From NCBI GenBank assembly GCA_032622095.1, contig CP136063.1, forward strand, positions 150,219,379 through 150,283,378: a stretch of DNA of 64,000 bases, written 5' to 3'. Both the position numbers and the translations under genes were made by a program. Source of the DNA: Siphonodentalium dalli (Eukaryota > Mollusca > Scaphopoda > Gadilida > Siphonodentaliidae). The notes below the pieces were generated by a model, which was not told where the DNA came from, made no database searches, and saw nothing but the letters and a program-made list of their open reading frames with translations. Positions 35,637 through 49,000 of the stretch are shown piece after piece (position 1 is the stretch's first letter; the number at the start of each line of letters is the position of its first letter).

Positions 35637-36922
35637 ACATACTCATTCATCCGGGAGTCATAACATCATTGGTATAGGAAAGACCTCATCGAGAGTTAAA
35701 TTTTGCTGGGAAATCACTTCACTGGAAATAGAAAACCACCAACCCCTGGTTTATTCGGCCTTTGTGCGGATCAAAATACATAGCTTTTGGGGTTTGAATC
35801 TGCTTTACCAACAGGCTTTTGAGACCTACTGCAGTATGCATCTTAATGACTGAGTCACAGGAGGCCCAATTGATTATCAAATCTGCAACCTTGGAATGAT
35901 GTTTTATAATGTTCCCCAGAGACAGAAATTGCCAGGTAAATATTTACGAAGCAATGGTTCTGAAATAAACAAAATATGGTGATTGAGATGGTATTGAGTA
36001 GTCCAAGTTTCCTTCGAAGTTAACCATCCAGTGAAATTGATAGGGATAACATGCGTTACATTGGGGTACAGTTGCCTTAATCTTCTATAGCGAACTTTAA
36101 GCATAAATCATCCACTCATTTAAAATCACCAATGACTGTAATAAAATGTAACAAATGTGAAAGTAACCCAGTTTGTTCCATAGAAAACAGATTTGTTCTG
36201 ATCTCCATAAGAGTTGGCAACTGACAGTAGTAATTTAATGTGAAAAATATATTTTAACACAAATGTTTACATAATTTCAAAACAATACAAACTCATTTCA
36301 CCCCATGACCTCACAAGAGTTTAAATATCAGCTGAAAGTAGTAATTTAATGTGAAAAATATATTATATCACAATGTTTGCATAATTTCAAAAGAATACAA
36401 ACTCATTTGACCTTGTGAACTTCGTAACAGTTCGGGTCTTCTCTAGATGTAAACACAGATCAAATGTGAGGTTACTCCTAATTACATGGCATATTCTGTG
36501 CGTAATTTAACACAAAAGTGAGATTATAACACATCTTTATGACTGTAAGATATTGCTCTTTCCAATAAATGTAGCATTTTGTATTGATTTGTATGATCAG
36601 GTCAATTAAAATTGATGAAAAATCCCTCCACTGGATCTTGGCATAAAGTCCGCTATAGAAGAGTAAGGAAACCATACTTTGAAGTAAAGCAGTAATATCA
36701 CTAGATGGTTTACGTCAAAGGAAACTGCTAGGTATTGAGGTCATATAATTGATCCGTGTAAGAAGTATCATGATCCCTCTTTACAAGGAAGTTTTACAAC
36801 ATGTACGAATCCTACATCCATCACACATGGCTCTATAGGCATTAAAACACCACGAAGCATGCTGCTACAGAATCAACCACTATTGGTTTATATCACAGAA
36901 TCAATAAGTTTTTAAGAGTTGA
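35637..36922 (-). other. 3' flank / probable 3'-UTR region of ARFGEF1/2
   Basis: It lies downstream of the ARFGEF stop codon on the minus strand. A minus-strand AATAAA occurs at 35750-35755, about 1.2 kb after the stop; ATTAAA variants occur nearer (around 36232). It contains a two-copy direct repeat at 36216-36412. The polyadenylation site cannot be fixed by eye. Confidence 0.4.
36216..36412. repeat. Two-copy tandem duplication, ~110-bp unit
   Basis: Both copies contain GTAGTAATTTAATGTGAAAA, then ATAATTTCAAAA and AATACAAACTCATTT in the same order; they differ by scattered substitutions and small indels. Confidence 0.8.
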
Positions 36923-37069
36923 TCAGCTGACAGCACCCAATGGCACAATACTAAAAGATGGGCCGACTCTCTGGAAGAATCTTCTGAGGATGGAGCGTAA
37001 CTCAGGTTTCAGATCAAACATCAGTATATCACACATGTGCAGGTAATACGTCGATGCATGAACTTTGAA
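36923..37069 (-). CDS. ARFGEF1/2: ARFGEF1/2 terminal exon with stop codon
   Basis: Acceptor TTTTCTTTTGTAG; reads [20 protein letters not shown], then [20 protein letters not shown] and IVPLGAVS before TGA at 36923-36925. FDLKPELR and the RRFF-R-G segment are near the C-terminus of every BIG protein, so this is the natural end, with a short unique tail. Confidence 0.95.
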   Translation of the reverse strand, partial: FKVHASTYYLHMCDILMFDLKPELRSILRRFFQRVGPSFSIVPLGAVS

Positions 37070-40000
37070 CTACAAAAGAAAATATTTGTTTAGCTCATTT
37101 TAATTTTGGTTTGATGACATTCTTTTTAAGAAATCTTTTCCTGCTAAACTTACAAAAAATATATATAGGCAACACTGACTGAAGGATGCACTCATAGCTA
37201 TAATTCTCATTGTGGCTTTGGCTCTTGGGCTGCATATTTTGGAGAGTTTACTTCTCTATGACTAATAAGTATAAAGATTTTTGCTGGAGAAAGTGAACTG
37301 TTTCTCCCAAATCACTTGTTAGGCTGAGTCCAGCAAGTGATCTAAGTTTGATGATGATATTAAAAGTTTCTAAATGAAATTCCATTTTTTTTAAATATAG
37401 TATATGAAATTTGTGATATCATTGGTTAGCATCCAATTCATGGCATTAATGTCTTTGATTTCATCGATATCATTGTCTGAGGTTCCTCATCAAAAGACCA
37501 TTTTGTGGGGATGTGAATTCCTGGGTTGGAGATGATATTTTATGTTATCTCAACAGGCCAATAAAAACAAAAAGTCTAAAAAATATAGGGTATCAATTAG
37601 TTAATTAATGCTTAATATTAATAATGTCTACAATATTAAATTAGTGGTATTCTAATACCTGAATACTGTAAAATTATTTTATATGGTGGAGGTCTATTAT
37701 TAGTTGATTTCCTGGTATGGTCAAACCACAAAATCAAGAGCCAAAACGTTTGTAACCACATTGGTGGACGTAATATCAATATAAGAGATAGGGACAAACA
37801 TTTGGCATGTCGTAAAATGGGATCAATAAAATATAGAAGGCTAAATGAAAAGTAAATAATTTATATTAAATAGCCTTCTGTTTATTGTCTGTATATACAA
37901 TGTCCTCTGATCCTGTCCATATTATTCTGTACAGACAAGGCCCAATGAATTTCATACTCAATAAGGGCCAATGGTTTTCCAATGTGCAGGTTACAAAGTA
38001 CAATGTTACTACCATCTCGTCAGCATGTGAAATAAAGTGGGTAGCTATTAGCACATTAATTCATCAATGCACTATCGGAGATGGACCACCTACAGGTCCA
38101 AGTTCTCAATGAAAGTGCCAATGACACTCTAGCTCAACTTGGAGAGAAGTTAATGTTATGCTGAGCAGTCAAATGAATGATAAAAATAAGGAAGTCAAAA
38201 AGTTTTAGTGAAGGGATTGTATTGTGTGGATTAAACTGTTATCACCCCGAAGATTCATATGAAGGTTACGATTAGATGATGGATGTGGCCTATAGGGCTT
38301 GCTGACTAATTTAGTCATGAAATGAGTGAAATTCAAGATGGCTTCCGGCGGCCATGTTTTTCATTGAAAATCATTCAAATTCAATAGCTCCCATCAAGAG
38401 GTGATCCTAAATATACATGTAAATTTTCTAATCATTTCTCCAATAAATGTGACGATGGATTCTAATGTGAAATCCGAGATAGCTGCTATCAGCCATGTTT
38501 TCCAACAAATTTCGGAAAAATTCAATAGCTCCTATCTAGATATCAACCGAAAGATCCATACAACGTTTGGAGATGATCAGATGATGGATGTGGAATATAG
38601 GGGGTGCCAAAGGATTCAGATAAATGTGGGATACAGGGTTCGATGATGAATTAAAATGGAATATCTGAGATGGCCGCTGACGGCCATGGTTGGTCATTCA
38701 TTGGCCATGTTTTTCCAACGAAACTCCAAAGATCCATATAAAGTTTGGGATGAATCTGATGAAAACTAAAGGCTGTAAGGGTGTGCCAAATGATTTAGTC
38801 ATCCAAGATGGCTGCTCATTTAGTCATGCAAAGAGTAAAATCCAAGATGGCTGCCAAGAGGCCATGCTTTTTTATATAAAAAATAGTTCAGATTTGATTT
38901 CCCATCTAGAGGTCACATTGAAGTTCCATATTAAGTTTGGGATCAATTTGTTGAAAAATGTTGGCTGTATGGTGTTCCGAAGAATTTAGTCATGCAAATA
39001 ATAAAATCAAAAATGGCCACCGGCAGCTGTGTTTTTGAACGAAAATCATTCAAATTCGATAGCTCCCATCTAGAGGTGATCCCAAATATGTCTGTAAATT
39101 AAAAAAAAGTTTCTTCAATAAATGTGGGCTAAAGGGCGTGCCGATGGATTCAAATGTGAAATTCAAAATTGCTGCTTGGCATTAAATCATAATCATAGCC
39201 GTATCTTATCTCATATACTTTAATTTATTTACAGAAGCATAGTCAAATACATTGTTGTTTGATGAATCCAGGGCTCAAAGCCATTAGCAATCATTACATT
39301 TCATATTGACTTCAATATTTGATAACACCCACAAAATACCAAAAACAAGATAACATATAATCTTTAGCTCCATCTCCAATACTTAAATTTATCAACAGAT
39401 GCATAATCAAATAATTTGTTGGTTGATGAAGCCATGGCTATCTCAAACCTTGTATATACTTACCCTATCATCAGGCATTTTTAAGAGCTTGGTTATGAAT
39501 AGGATTAGCAGGCCGATCCATGCTTCCCTGTGACTCACAGACTCGAGAGAGAGGAAGTAGATCAAGGCATCATTGCACACACTGAAAATGAATGAATTGA
39601 ATTAGAAATCATGAAAATAATTCCCAATACTATGAGCACACACTCTTTAATTCTCTTAAGTTAAAACAAAATATTTGTATCCAGTATTATATTTTTACAA
39701 CTGTATACCATATTTTTATGTTATTTGCTATAATCAAACTGTTGAAGGTCAATTGTTTTTCCATGAGCATAAAGTTCTCAACATTCTTAATGAAGACGGT
39801 TGATTATGTTATTCACATTACATTTATTTCAAAACAAGGAGACCTAAATCATTTAAAATAGGATAACTAATCAACACACAATGCAGTTGACCTGTAATTT
39901 ATGTGGCTAGATAATTACGAAGGATTTGGAAGGCATACATCATTTGAAATTCTAACTTGATAGTGAAGACAACCCAGCATCAATTTTATATACAAGCACA

Positions 40001-43000
40001 ATAATTTAGCAGCTATAGTTAGAACATACTATATGATATTTAGTTAGTTGGCCAATTTTAATTCTGCCCTACCCTAATATACTCTATGAATTTGGCATCT
40101 ATAATAGGTATATCTTTCCTCTGGATGTACTATAGCATACCTAATTAATTTGGCCTCTATAATTGGCCAGTCTTTAGTTCGGCTTTCATCGTTGTACATC
40201 CTGAACAAAATTCGAAGAAGACATGCCAAACTATGGGTCTCCTGATTCAGAAGGTTGGGCTTCGTTTTTCCTTTGAAACCTGCAAACATTGCAATAGTTC
40301 AAGTCTTATATCATATATATATACTACAAAATCATTTGGAATCACCACTCACTTCACCAGATATCAAAACATACCAATATGGAATATTTCTGAAAGAGCT
40401 CATTATATAGTACTGAAAAATATGCTCACTTTATAATAATATTTTGTGCGATCTTCATGGAAAACTAAAGTTTCTTCCCCTGTAATGAGCAATATATGTA
40501 ACAAGAGCACCACCACAGTGGCATAATATGACCATTGACTTGTTTAAAATAGTATTACAGAAAGATTCCATAATTTGGAGTTATCAGGCAAAAACCGGTG
40601 AAATTGAAAAATCTTAGTAAAAAATGGCTCAATTTGGTGGTGATCAACCAAACTGTAAAAAAACAGGAAACTGAGAAAATTCAAATAAAAATCAAAGTCA
40701 AAAATTGTATGTAACTCTGGTAAAAAAAATGGGAGGATGGATCTGAAGACTGAATTGACACGTATTTTATGGTTGCAAACATGAACACCAAATTTCATTC
40801 CATTCAGTTGACATTAACAAAAGTTATCATCTGGAAACAAAAATTGAGCCAAAATTTAAAACTAAGTGCTGTAACTCTGTTAAAAAATTAGCGCCCAGTC
40901 CCGATATTGAACATGACCTGTAATATATGGTAGTGAACCTACATACTAAAGTTAATTCCATTTAGCTCAATAGAACTAAATTTATCATCAGAGAATGAAA
41001 TATGAACAACCTAGATGGTACAACAGAAAGGCGGACTGACAGAGGGAGCAAAAACATAATACATCCCGTTTTAAACAAAATGGGCGTATAAAAACTAACC
41101 AGCTTTCCAGAGAACGTTCCTCTGTTCATGGTTGGCATTAAATGCCTTGGCATATTTATGTGATTCGACGAGACAGTCGACGAGCAGCAGTAAATGGTCA
41201 GACTGCAGATATTGGTACATTCCTTGGTCCTCTTGCTGACTCAGTTCCAAGTTTACTGCTTCACCACATGGAGACTGCAGGGGAAAAACAGATTTATATG
41301 GACATATTTAATTTAATTCTTTATTTATTTAATGAGGATTGGCCACAGCCCCTGGCCACTTGGGCTTCCACTCGAACATAATAATGGCGAAAACATTTAC
41401 AATGAAAACAATTAAAAGAAAAACGTAAACAAATAGTGGAGGATATATGATATAGAAAGATGGTAGAGAAGGAAAGTAAAGAATGAAAGTGTCAATGACA
41501 CTGTAGCTCAACTTTGTAAAGAAGGTAATTTTATTGTGATGAGCAATGAACAGAGAGATTAAAAAGGAGTGTAAATGAAAGTGTCAATGACACTGTAGCT
41601 CAACTTAGGTAGGGGAATAATTTAATGGTTGACAGTAAATGGAGGAATAGGAAAGGTGCTAATTGAAATGTCTAACATGCGCCAAAGGATTTAGTGATGC
41701 AAAGAGTAAAATACAAGATGGCTGCTGGTGGCCATTTTTTTTGGCCAATTGACCCCAAAAGAACTCGTTCCCATCTACGTATAATTGTTAACATCCATGA
41801 CAAATTTTATGAAGATCTGACCAAAGCTACGACATACAAATTTCATGATGATCAGACGAACAGTACAACCTGTAGACCGCGCCAATGGATTGAATTTTGA
41901 AATCCAAGATGGCCGCTGGCAGCCATGTTTTTTGGCCGAATGACCCCACAATGATTCGTTCCCATCTACATGTCAATGTCAACATTCATGACAAATTTAA
42001 TAAATATCAGACCAAAGGTATGACCTGTAGCCCACGCCAAAGGATTTAGTCATGCGAAAAGTAAAATGCTGGTGGCAATGTTTTTTGACCGAATGACCCC
42101 AAAACGACTCGTTCCCATCTACATGTCATTGTTATAATTAATGACAAATTTCATGACCATTTGACCAAAGCTACGACCTGTAGCCCGCACCAAAGGATTT
42201 AGTCATGCAAAGAGTAAAATCCAAGATGGCTGCTGGTGGCCATGTTTTTTGACCAAATGACCCCAAAACGACTGGATCCCATCTACATGTCATTGTTATC
42301 ATTCATGACAAATTTCATGATGATCAGACGAACAGTACGACCTGTAGCCCGCGCCAATGGATTGAATTTTGAAATCCAAGATGGCCGCCAGCAGCCATGT
42401 TTTTTGGCCGAATGACCCGACAATGATTCGTTCCCATCTACATGTCAATGTCAACGTTCATGACAAATTTTATAAAGATTAGACCAAAGGCAACCTATAG
42501 CCCGCGCCAAAGGATTTAGTCATGCAAAGAGTAAAATCCAAGATGGCTGCTGGCGGCCATGTTTTTTGGCCGAACGACTCCAAAATCACTCGTTCCCATC
42601 TACATGTCAGTGTTAACATCCATGACAAATTTCATAAACTTCCGACCAACACAACAACCTGTAGCCCGCGCCAAAGGATTTAGTGATGCAAAGAGTAAAA
42701 TCCAAGATGGCTGCTGGCAGCCATGTTTTTTGGCCGAACGACCCCAAAATCACTCGTTCCCATCTACATGTCATTATTAACATCAATGAGAAATTTCATG
42801 ATGATCAGACGAACAGTACGACCTGTAGCCCGCGCCAATGGATTGAATTTTGAAATCCAAGATGGCTGCCAGCGGCCATGTTTTTTGGCCGAATGACCCC
42901 AAAATGACTCGTTCCCATCTACATGTCAATGTCAACATTCATGACAAATTTCATAAAGATCAGACCAAAGGTACGACCTGTAGCCCGCGCCAAAGGATTT

Positions 43001-46000
43001 AGTCATGCAAAGAGTAAAATCCAAGATGGCTGCTGGCGGCCATGTTTTTTGGCCGAACGACACCAAAATCACTCGTTCCCATCTACATGTCATTATTAAC
43101 ATCAATGACAAATTTCATGATGATCAGGCGAACAGTACGATCTGTAGCCCGCGCCAATGGATTGAATCTTGAAATCCAAGATGGCTGCCAGCGGCCATGT
43201 TTTTAGGCCGAATGACCCCAAAATGAATCGTTCCCATCTACATGTCAATGTCAACATTCATGACAAATTTCATAAAGATCAGACCAAAGGTACGACCTGT
43301 AGCCCGGGCCAAAGGATTTAGTCATGCAAAGAGTAAAATCCAAGATGGCTGCTGGCGGCCATGTTTTTCGGCCGAACAACTCCAAAATCACTCGTTCCCA
43401 TCTACATGTCATTGTTAACATCCATGACAAATTTCATGATGTTCCGATCAAAGCTACGACCTGTAGCCCGCGCCAAAGGATTTAGTCATGCAAAGAGTAA
43501 AATCCAAGATGGCTGCTGGCGGCCATGTTTATTGGCCGAACAACCCCAAAATGACTCGTTCCCAACTACATGTCAATATTAACATCCATGACAAATTTCA
43601 TAATGATCAGACGAACAGTACGACCTGTAGCCCGCGCCAATGGATTGAATCTTGAAATCCAAGATGGCTGCCAGCGGCCATGTTTTTAGGCCGAATGACC
43701 CCAAAATGAATCGTTCCCATCTACATGTCAATGTCAACATTCATGACAAATTTCATAAAGATCAGACCAAAGGTACGACCTGTAGCCCGGGCCAAAGGAT
43801 TTAGTCATGCAAAGAGTAAAATCCAAGATGGCTGCTGGCGGCCATGTTTTTCGGCCGAACAACTCCAAAATCACTCGTTCCCATCTACATGTCATTGTTA
43901 ACATCCATGACAAATTTCATGATGTTCCGATCAAAGCTACGACCTGTAGCCCGCGCCAAAGGATTTAGTCATGCAAAGAGTAAAATCCAAGATGGCTGCT
44001 GGCGGCCATGTTTATTGGCCGAACAACCCCAAAATGACTCGTTCCCAACTACATGTCAATATTAACATCCATGACAAATTTCATAATGATCAGACGAACA
44101 GTACGACCTGTAGCCCGCGCCAATGGATTGAATCTTGAAATCCAAGATGGCTGCCAGCGGCCATGTTTTTTGGCAGAATGACCCCAAAATGACTCGTTCC
44201 CATCTACATGTCAATGTCAACATTCATGACAAATTTCATAAAGATCAGACCAAAGGTACGACCTGTAGCCCGGGCCAAAGGATTTAGTCATGCAAAGAGT
44301 AAAATCCAAGATGGCTGCTGGCGGCCATGTTTTTCGGCCGAACGACCCCAAAATCACTCGTTCCCATCTACATGTCATTGTTAACATCCATGACCAATTT
44401 CATGATGTTCCGATCGAAGCTACGACCTGTAGCCCGCGCCAAAGGATTTAGTCATGCAAAGAGTAAAATCCAAGATGGCTGCTGGTGGCCATGTTTATTG
44501 GCCGAACAACCCCAAAATGACTCGTTCCCATCTACATGTCAATATTAACATCCATGACAAATTTCATGATGATCAGACGAACAGTACGACCTGTAGCCCG
44601 CGCCAATGGATTGAATTTTGAAATCTAAGATGGCCACCAGCGGCCATGTTTTTTGGCCGAATAACCCCACATTGATTCGTTCCCATCTACATGTCAATGT
44701 CAACATTCATGACAAATTTCATAAAGATTAGACCAAAGGTACAACCTGTAGCCCGCGCCAAAGGATTTAGTCATGCAAAGAGTAAAATCCAAGATGGCTG
44801 CTGGCGGCCATGTTTTTTGGCCGAACAACTCCAAAATCACTCGTTCCCATCTACATGACAGTGTTAACATCCATGACAAATTTCATAAACTTCCGACCAA
44901 AACAACGACCTGTAGCCCGCGCCAAAGGATTTAGTCATGCAAAGAGTAAAATCCAAAATGGCTGCTGGCAGCCATGTTTTTTGGCCGAACGACCCCAAAA
45001 TCACTCGTTCCCATCTACATGTCATTATTAACATCAATGACAAATTTCATGATGATCAGATGAACAGTACGACCTGTAGGCCGCGCCAATGGATTGAATC
45101 TTGAAATCCAAGATGGCTGCCAGCGGCCATGTTTTTTGGCCGAATGACCCAAAAATGACTCGTTCCCATCTACATGTCAATGTCAACATTCATGACAAAT
45201 TTCATGAAGATCAGACCAAAGGTACAACCTGTAGCCCGCGCCAAAGGAAATTGTTGACGGACACACGGACACACGGACACACGCACACACGGACGACGGA
45301 CGCCAAACCATGGCAATAGCTCAAACTTACAAGTAAGTTGAGCTAAAAATGAGCAAAGTAAACGATTTAGTCATACACAGAGTAAAATCCAAGATGGCTG
45401 CTGGCAGCCATGTTTTTTGGCCGAATGACCCCAAAATGACTCGTTCCCATCTACATGTCATTATTAACATCCATGATCAAACTAAAGGTACGACCTGTAG
45501 CCCGTGCTAAAGGATTTAGTCATACAAAGAGTAAAATCCAAGAAGGCTGCTGGCGGCCAGGTTTTTTGGCCGAAGGACCTCAAAATGACTCGTTCCCATC
45601 TACATGTCATTGTTAACATCCATGACAAATTATATGATGATCAGACTAAAGGTACGACCTGTAGCCCATGCTAAAGGATTTAGTCATACAAAGAGTAAAA
45701 TCCAAGATGGCTGCTGGCGGCCATGTTTTTTGTCCGAATGACCCCAAAATTACTCGTTCCCATCTACATGTCAATATTAACATCCATGAAAAATTTCATG
45801 ATGAGCAGACGAACAGTACCTGCAGCCCGTGCTAATGCATTGAACTTTGAAATCAAAGATGGCCGCTGGCGGCCATGTTTTTTGTCCGAATGACCCCAAA
45901 ATGACTCTTTCCAATCTACATTCCAATTTCAACAGCCATGAAAAATTTCATGATGATCAGACTAAAGCTAAGACCTGTAGCCCGTGCTAAAGGATTTAGT

Positions 46001-49000
46001 CATACAAAGAGTAAAATCCAAGATGGCTGCTGGCGGCCATGTTTTTTGGCCAAATTACCCCAAAATTACTCGTTCCCATCTACATGTCAATATTAATATC
46101 CATGACACATTTTATGATGATCCGACGAACAGTACGACCTGTAGCCTGTGCTAATGGATTGAATATTGAAATCCAAGATGGCCACTGGCGGCCATGTTTT
46201 TTGTCCGAATGACCCCAAAATGAATCGTTCCGGTCCAAATGTTGATGTCAACAGCTATGTCAAATTTCATAATGATCCGACCAAAGGTACGACCTGTAGC
46301 CTGTATTGTTGACGAATCACACACGCACACACACACACACGGACGACAAAGCCATGGCAATAGTTCAAACTTTACAAAGTAAAGTTGAGCTAATAAAGTA
46401 TGACTGGTAGTAGACCAGGTTCATTAGACCATCCAAAAAACGTATAAGTAATTTGTGAAGAGGGATGTAAAAAAAGATAGCTATGTGGAATATTTTCAAA
46501 CTAAACTGCTCAACTATAGTGCTCAACAACATGCAAAAGGTCAAACCTCCAAACCAAGTTTTATTGAGAACAGATAACTGATGGTAGAAAAAACTCTTGT
46601 GGATGGACATAAAATTTACGTTTTCATATATAAACTATATTAACAGAAAATATGAATGTCATTGGATCCTCTTCTGAAAGTGATTCTGATGGCAAAACAA
46701 CAAGTTAAATTTCAATGAGATCTGACAACATGTGATATATCAGTTGGATCAGTTGGGTGGATATTAATAAAAAAAATAACAAAAGACAAATCCATTAAAC
46801 TAAGGTACCTGTGCTGCTGCTAGATTTTCTTGATCCTCTTTCCGACTTGTAGTCGGGAAGAAAACAATATTATCAATTGTCTGAATGAGCTCTAACTGCA
46901 CGACACACTTTATCAGCAGTCCATGGAATAGCCTCTGGTCACAAGGAACTTCTAAAAACAATTGAAAATCATTTAATATAAAGAGAATTTAAGAATTAAA
47001 TCACATTCTTATTGGTTTATTGCTGAGAATAATTTACTTAGGCACCTCAAATGTTTTTGAGTATTGCTAAATAGAAAGAATCATACTCTCTCGTGTCATA
47101 CTTTCAAGCATTAAAATGTTTGCTAAGGTATAAACTTGACAAGGGTGGCGCATCAAAGATGGTCTGGTCAAGATTTTTCCTAAAATAGTGAATCTGTCAG
47201 AAAAGAATTTCAAATTTGGTTGACATTTGTTTTGAACTTTCGATATATTGTTGTGGAAGATCCATATACCAATTATGAATGGAATCTGTTGACGATCGTT
47301 CAAGTTATCAAACTAACAGTTCTAAAATTGCTAGAAATCAGACAAACTAAATGTAATATCAGCACACTATATAATAGAAAAACCTGAAATTCTTTTCTAA
47401 CTTGATCGAGATATTGTTGTGAAAGATCTATAAGCTAAATATGAATGGAATCAGTTGACGTTTGTTCAAATTATCACGTGAATGACCTTAAAATTGCAAA
47501 AGATAGACAAACTATTGGCCAGAGGTCAAATAAAAACAATTGGAAAAACCTAGTTTTCAAACTCAATCGAGAAATTGTTGTGAAAGATTCATATACCAAA
47601 TATTAATGGAATGAAGGGACGTTTGTTCAAGTAATCATGCAAACAGCCATAAAATTGCTATACAAAGAAGAAGGGCCAAAAGTCTGGTAAGAAAGTTGGG
47701 GTGGACGATTTTCCATGTGCAGCTGTCACACATTGTTATAAACTCACTTACCTAAACTTGTCAAAATCCATCAATAAATGGCTAAATTATAGAAGATTAA
47801 GTCTGTTTTCAAATCATGAGTCAAGTTAAAAAAAAAAAAAAATAGAATAAAAATGAAAGCAGTACCATGTTCTTGACAAAGCAGTTCACATTCTATTCTC
47901 ACAGACATTCCCGTGACAAAATTCCATAATTTTCCATATCTATCAGGAAATTTGAAAATAAATTTATTAAACTGAAAGACTTGCCCATTTCTCCTTTTAT
48001 AATTAAACTTAAACAAGAGATTGCACCGGCAAAGTATGTGAGATATCTGCTTGGTCGGGGAAAAACCCCCAACATGTTCATATAAACAAAGATAAATAAC
48101 TGTAGAATGGAAAATATGAACAAAATGATTGAACACTCAATTGATTGCCATCATAATAGTGAACATCCATACCAAATTTGATTGATATCCGTCAACTGAT
48201 GGTGGAGATGTCAGAGGGTTTCTAGTGGGTCCATTATATATTAATGTCCTCGAGCCTTTGACATTAAATTTATAGTTAGCTTTGGCAGTATGGGCTCTGT
48301 CAATGAATTCTCAATCTTGGTGGGCAGGGTCAATAGAAAGTTCATATTACCTGTATAAGTCTTCATAGCATTTACTCATCTTTCACAAGAATAACACATC
48401 TCGATTATCATCATCACCATCAACACATACAATCATTTCAAACAGCATCCACAGACTGGCATAGTCTGCACACATAACAAACACACAGAGTGTTATAATA
48501 CACCAGTAGGCCCAGTTCAATGGGACATAGGCCACTATGTCAGCATCATCTGCGTTCAACCATAATCTTCAACCATAACCATAACTTGACGACATTTTGA
48601 TGACAAAATAAACTTAGACTTTTCCGATGACAACTTTCTGACAAACAGGTAACAATCTCGAAACCCTGCGAAATATTTTACCTTTTGCAATTTACGCGCG
48701 ACTGTGTGTCATCCAATCAGCGGCTAGCTTACCTGTGCTATTTGAAGTGGCAGTACTAGAGCGTTTAGCATTGGGCTGAAGTGACAGTAATAAGACAGGG
48801 ACGGATCGAAAACAGCAAAGTTGAGAGGTAAACGGGATGTCGTAAATACCGGTGATTTGGATGAATATGTTAGCTGCTAGTTGTCAGTATTAACTTGTAT
48901 TACTTGTATATATAAACTAGGGCTAAATTACACCGTCACAGAGATACGGACAAAAAACCAACACTTCCAACTCTACATAGATAAATAACTGTAGAACAGA

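Noticed and set aside
42559-45319. Recurring 72-73-codon ORFs ([10 protein letters not shown]-type)
   Set aside because: They are the same frame opened by each tandem ~161-bp unit; similarity comes from DNA repetition, the frames end at unit-specific stops, and no protein features are present.
47771-48136. 121-codon minus-strand ORF near a poly-A/T tract
   Set aside because: Phe- and Ile-rich AT-driven composition, inside an ARFGEF intron, no family resemblance.
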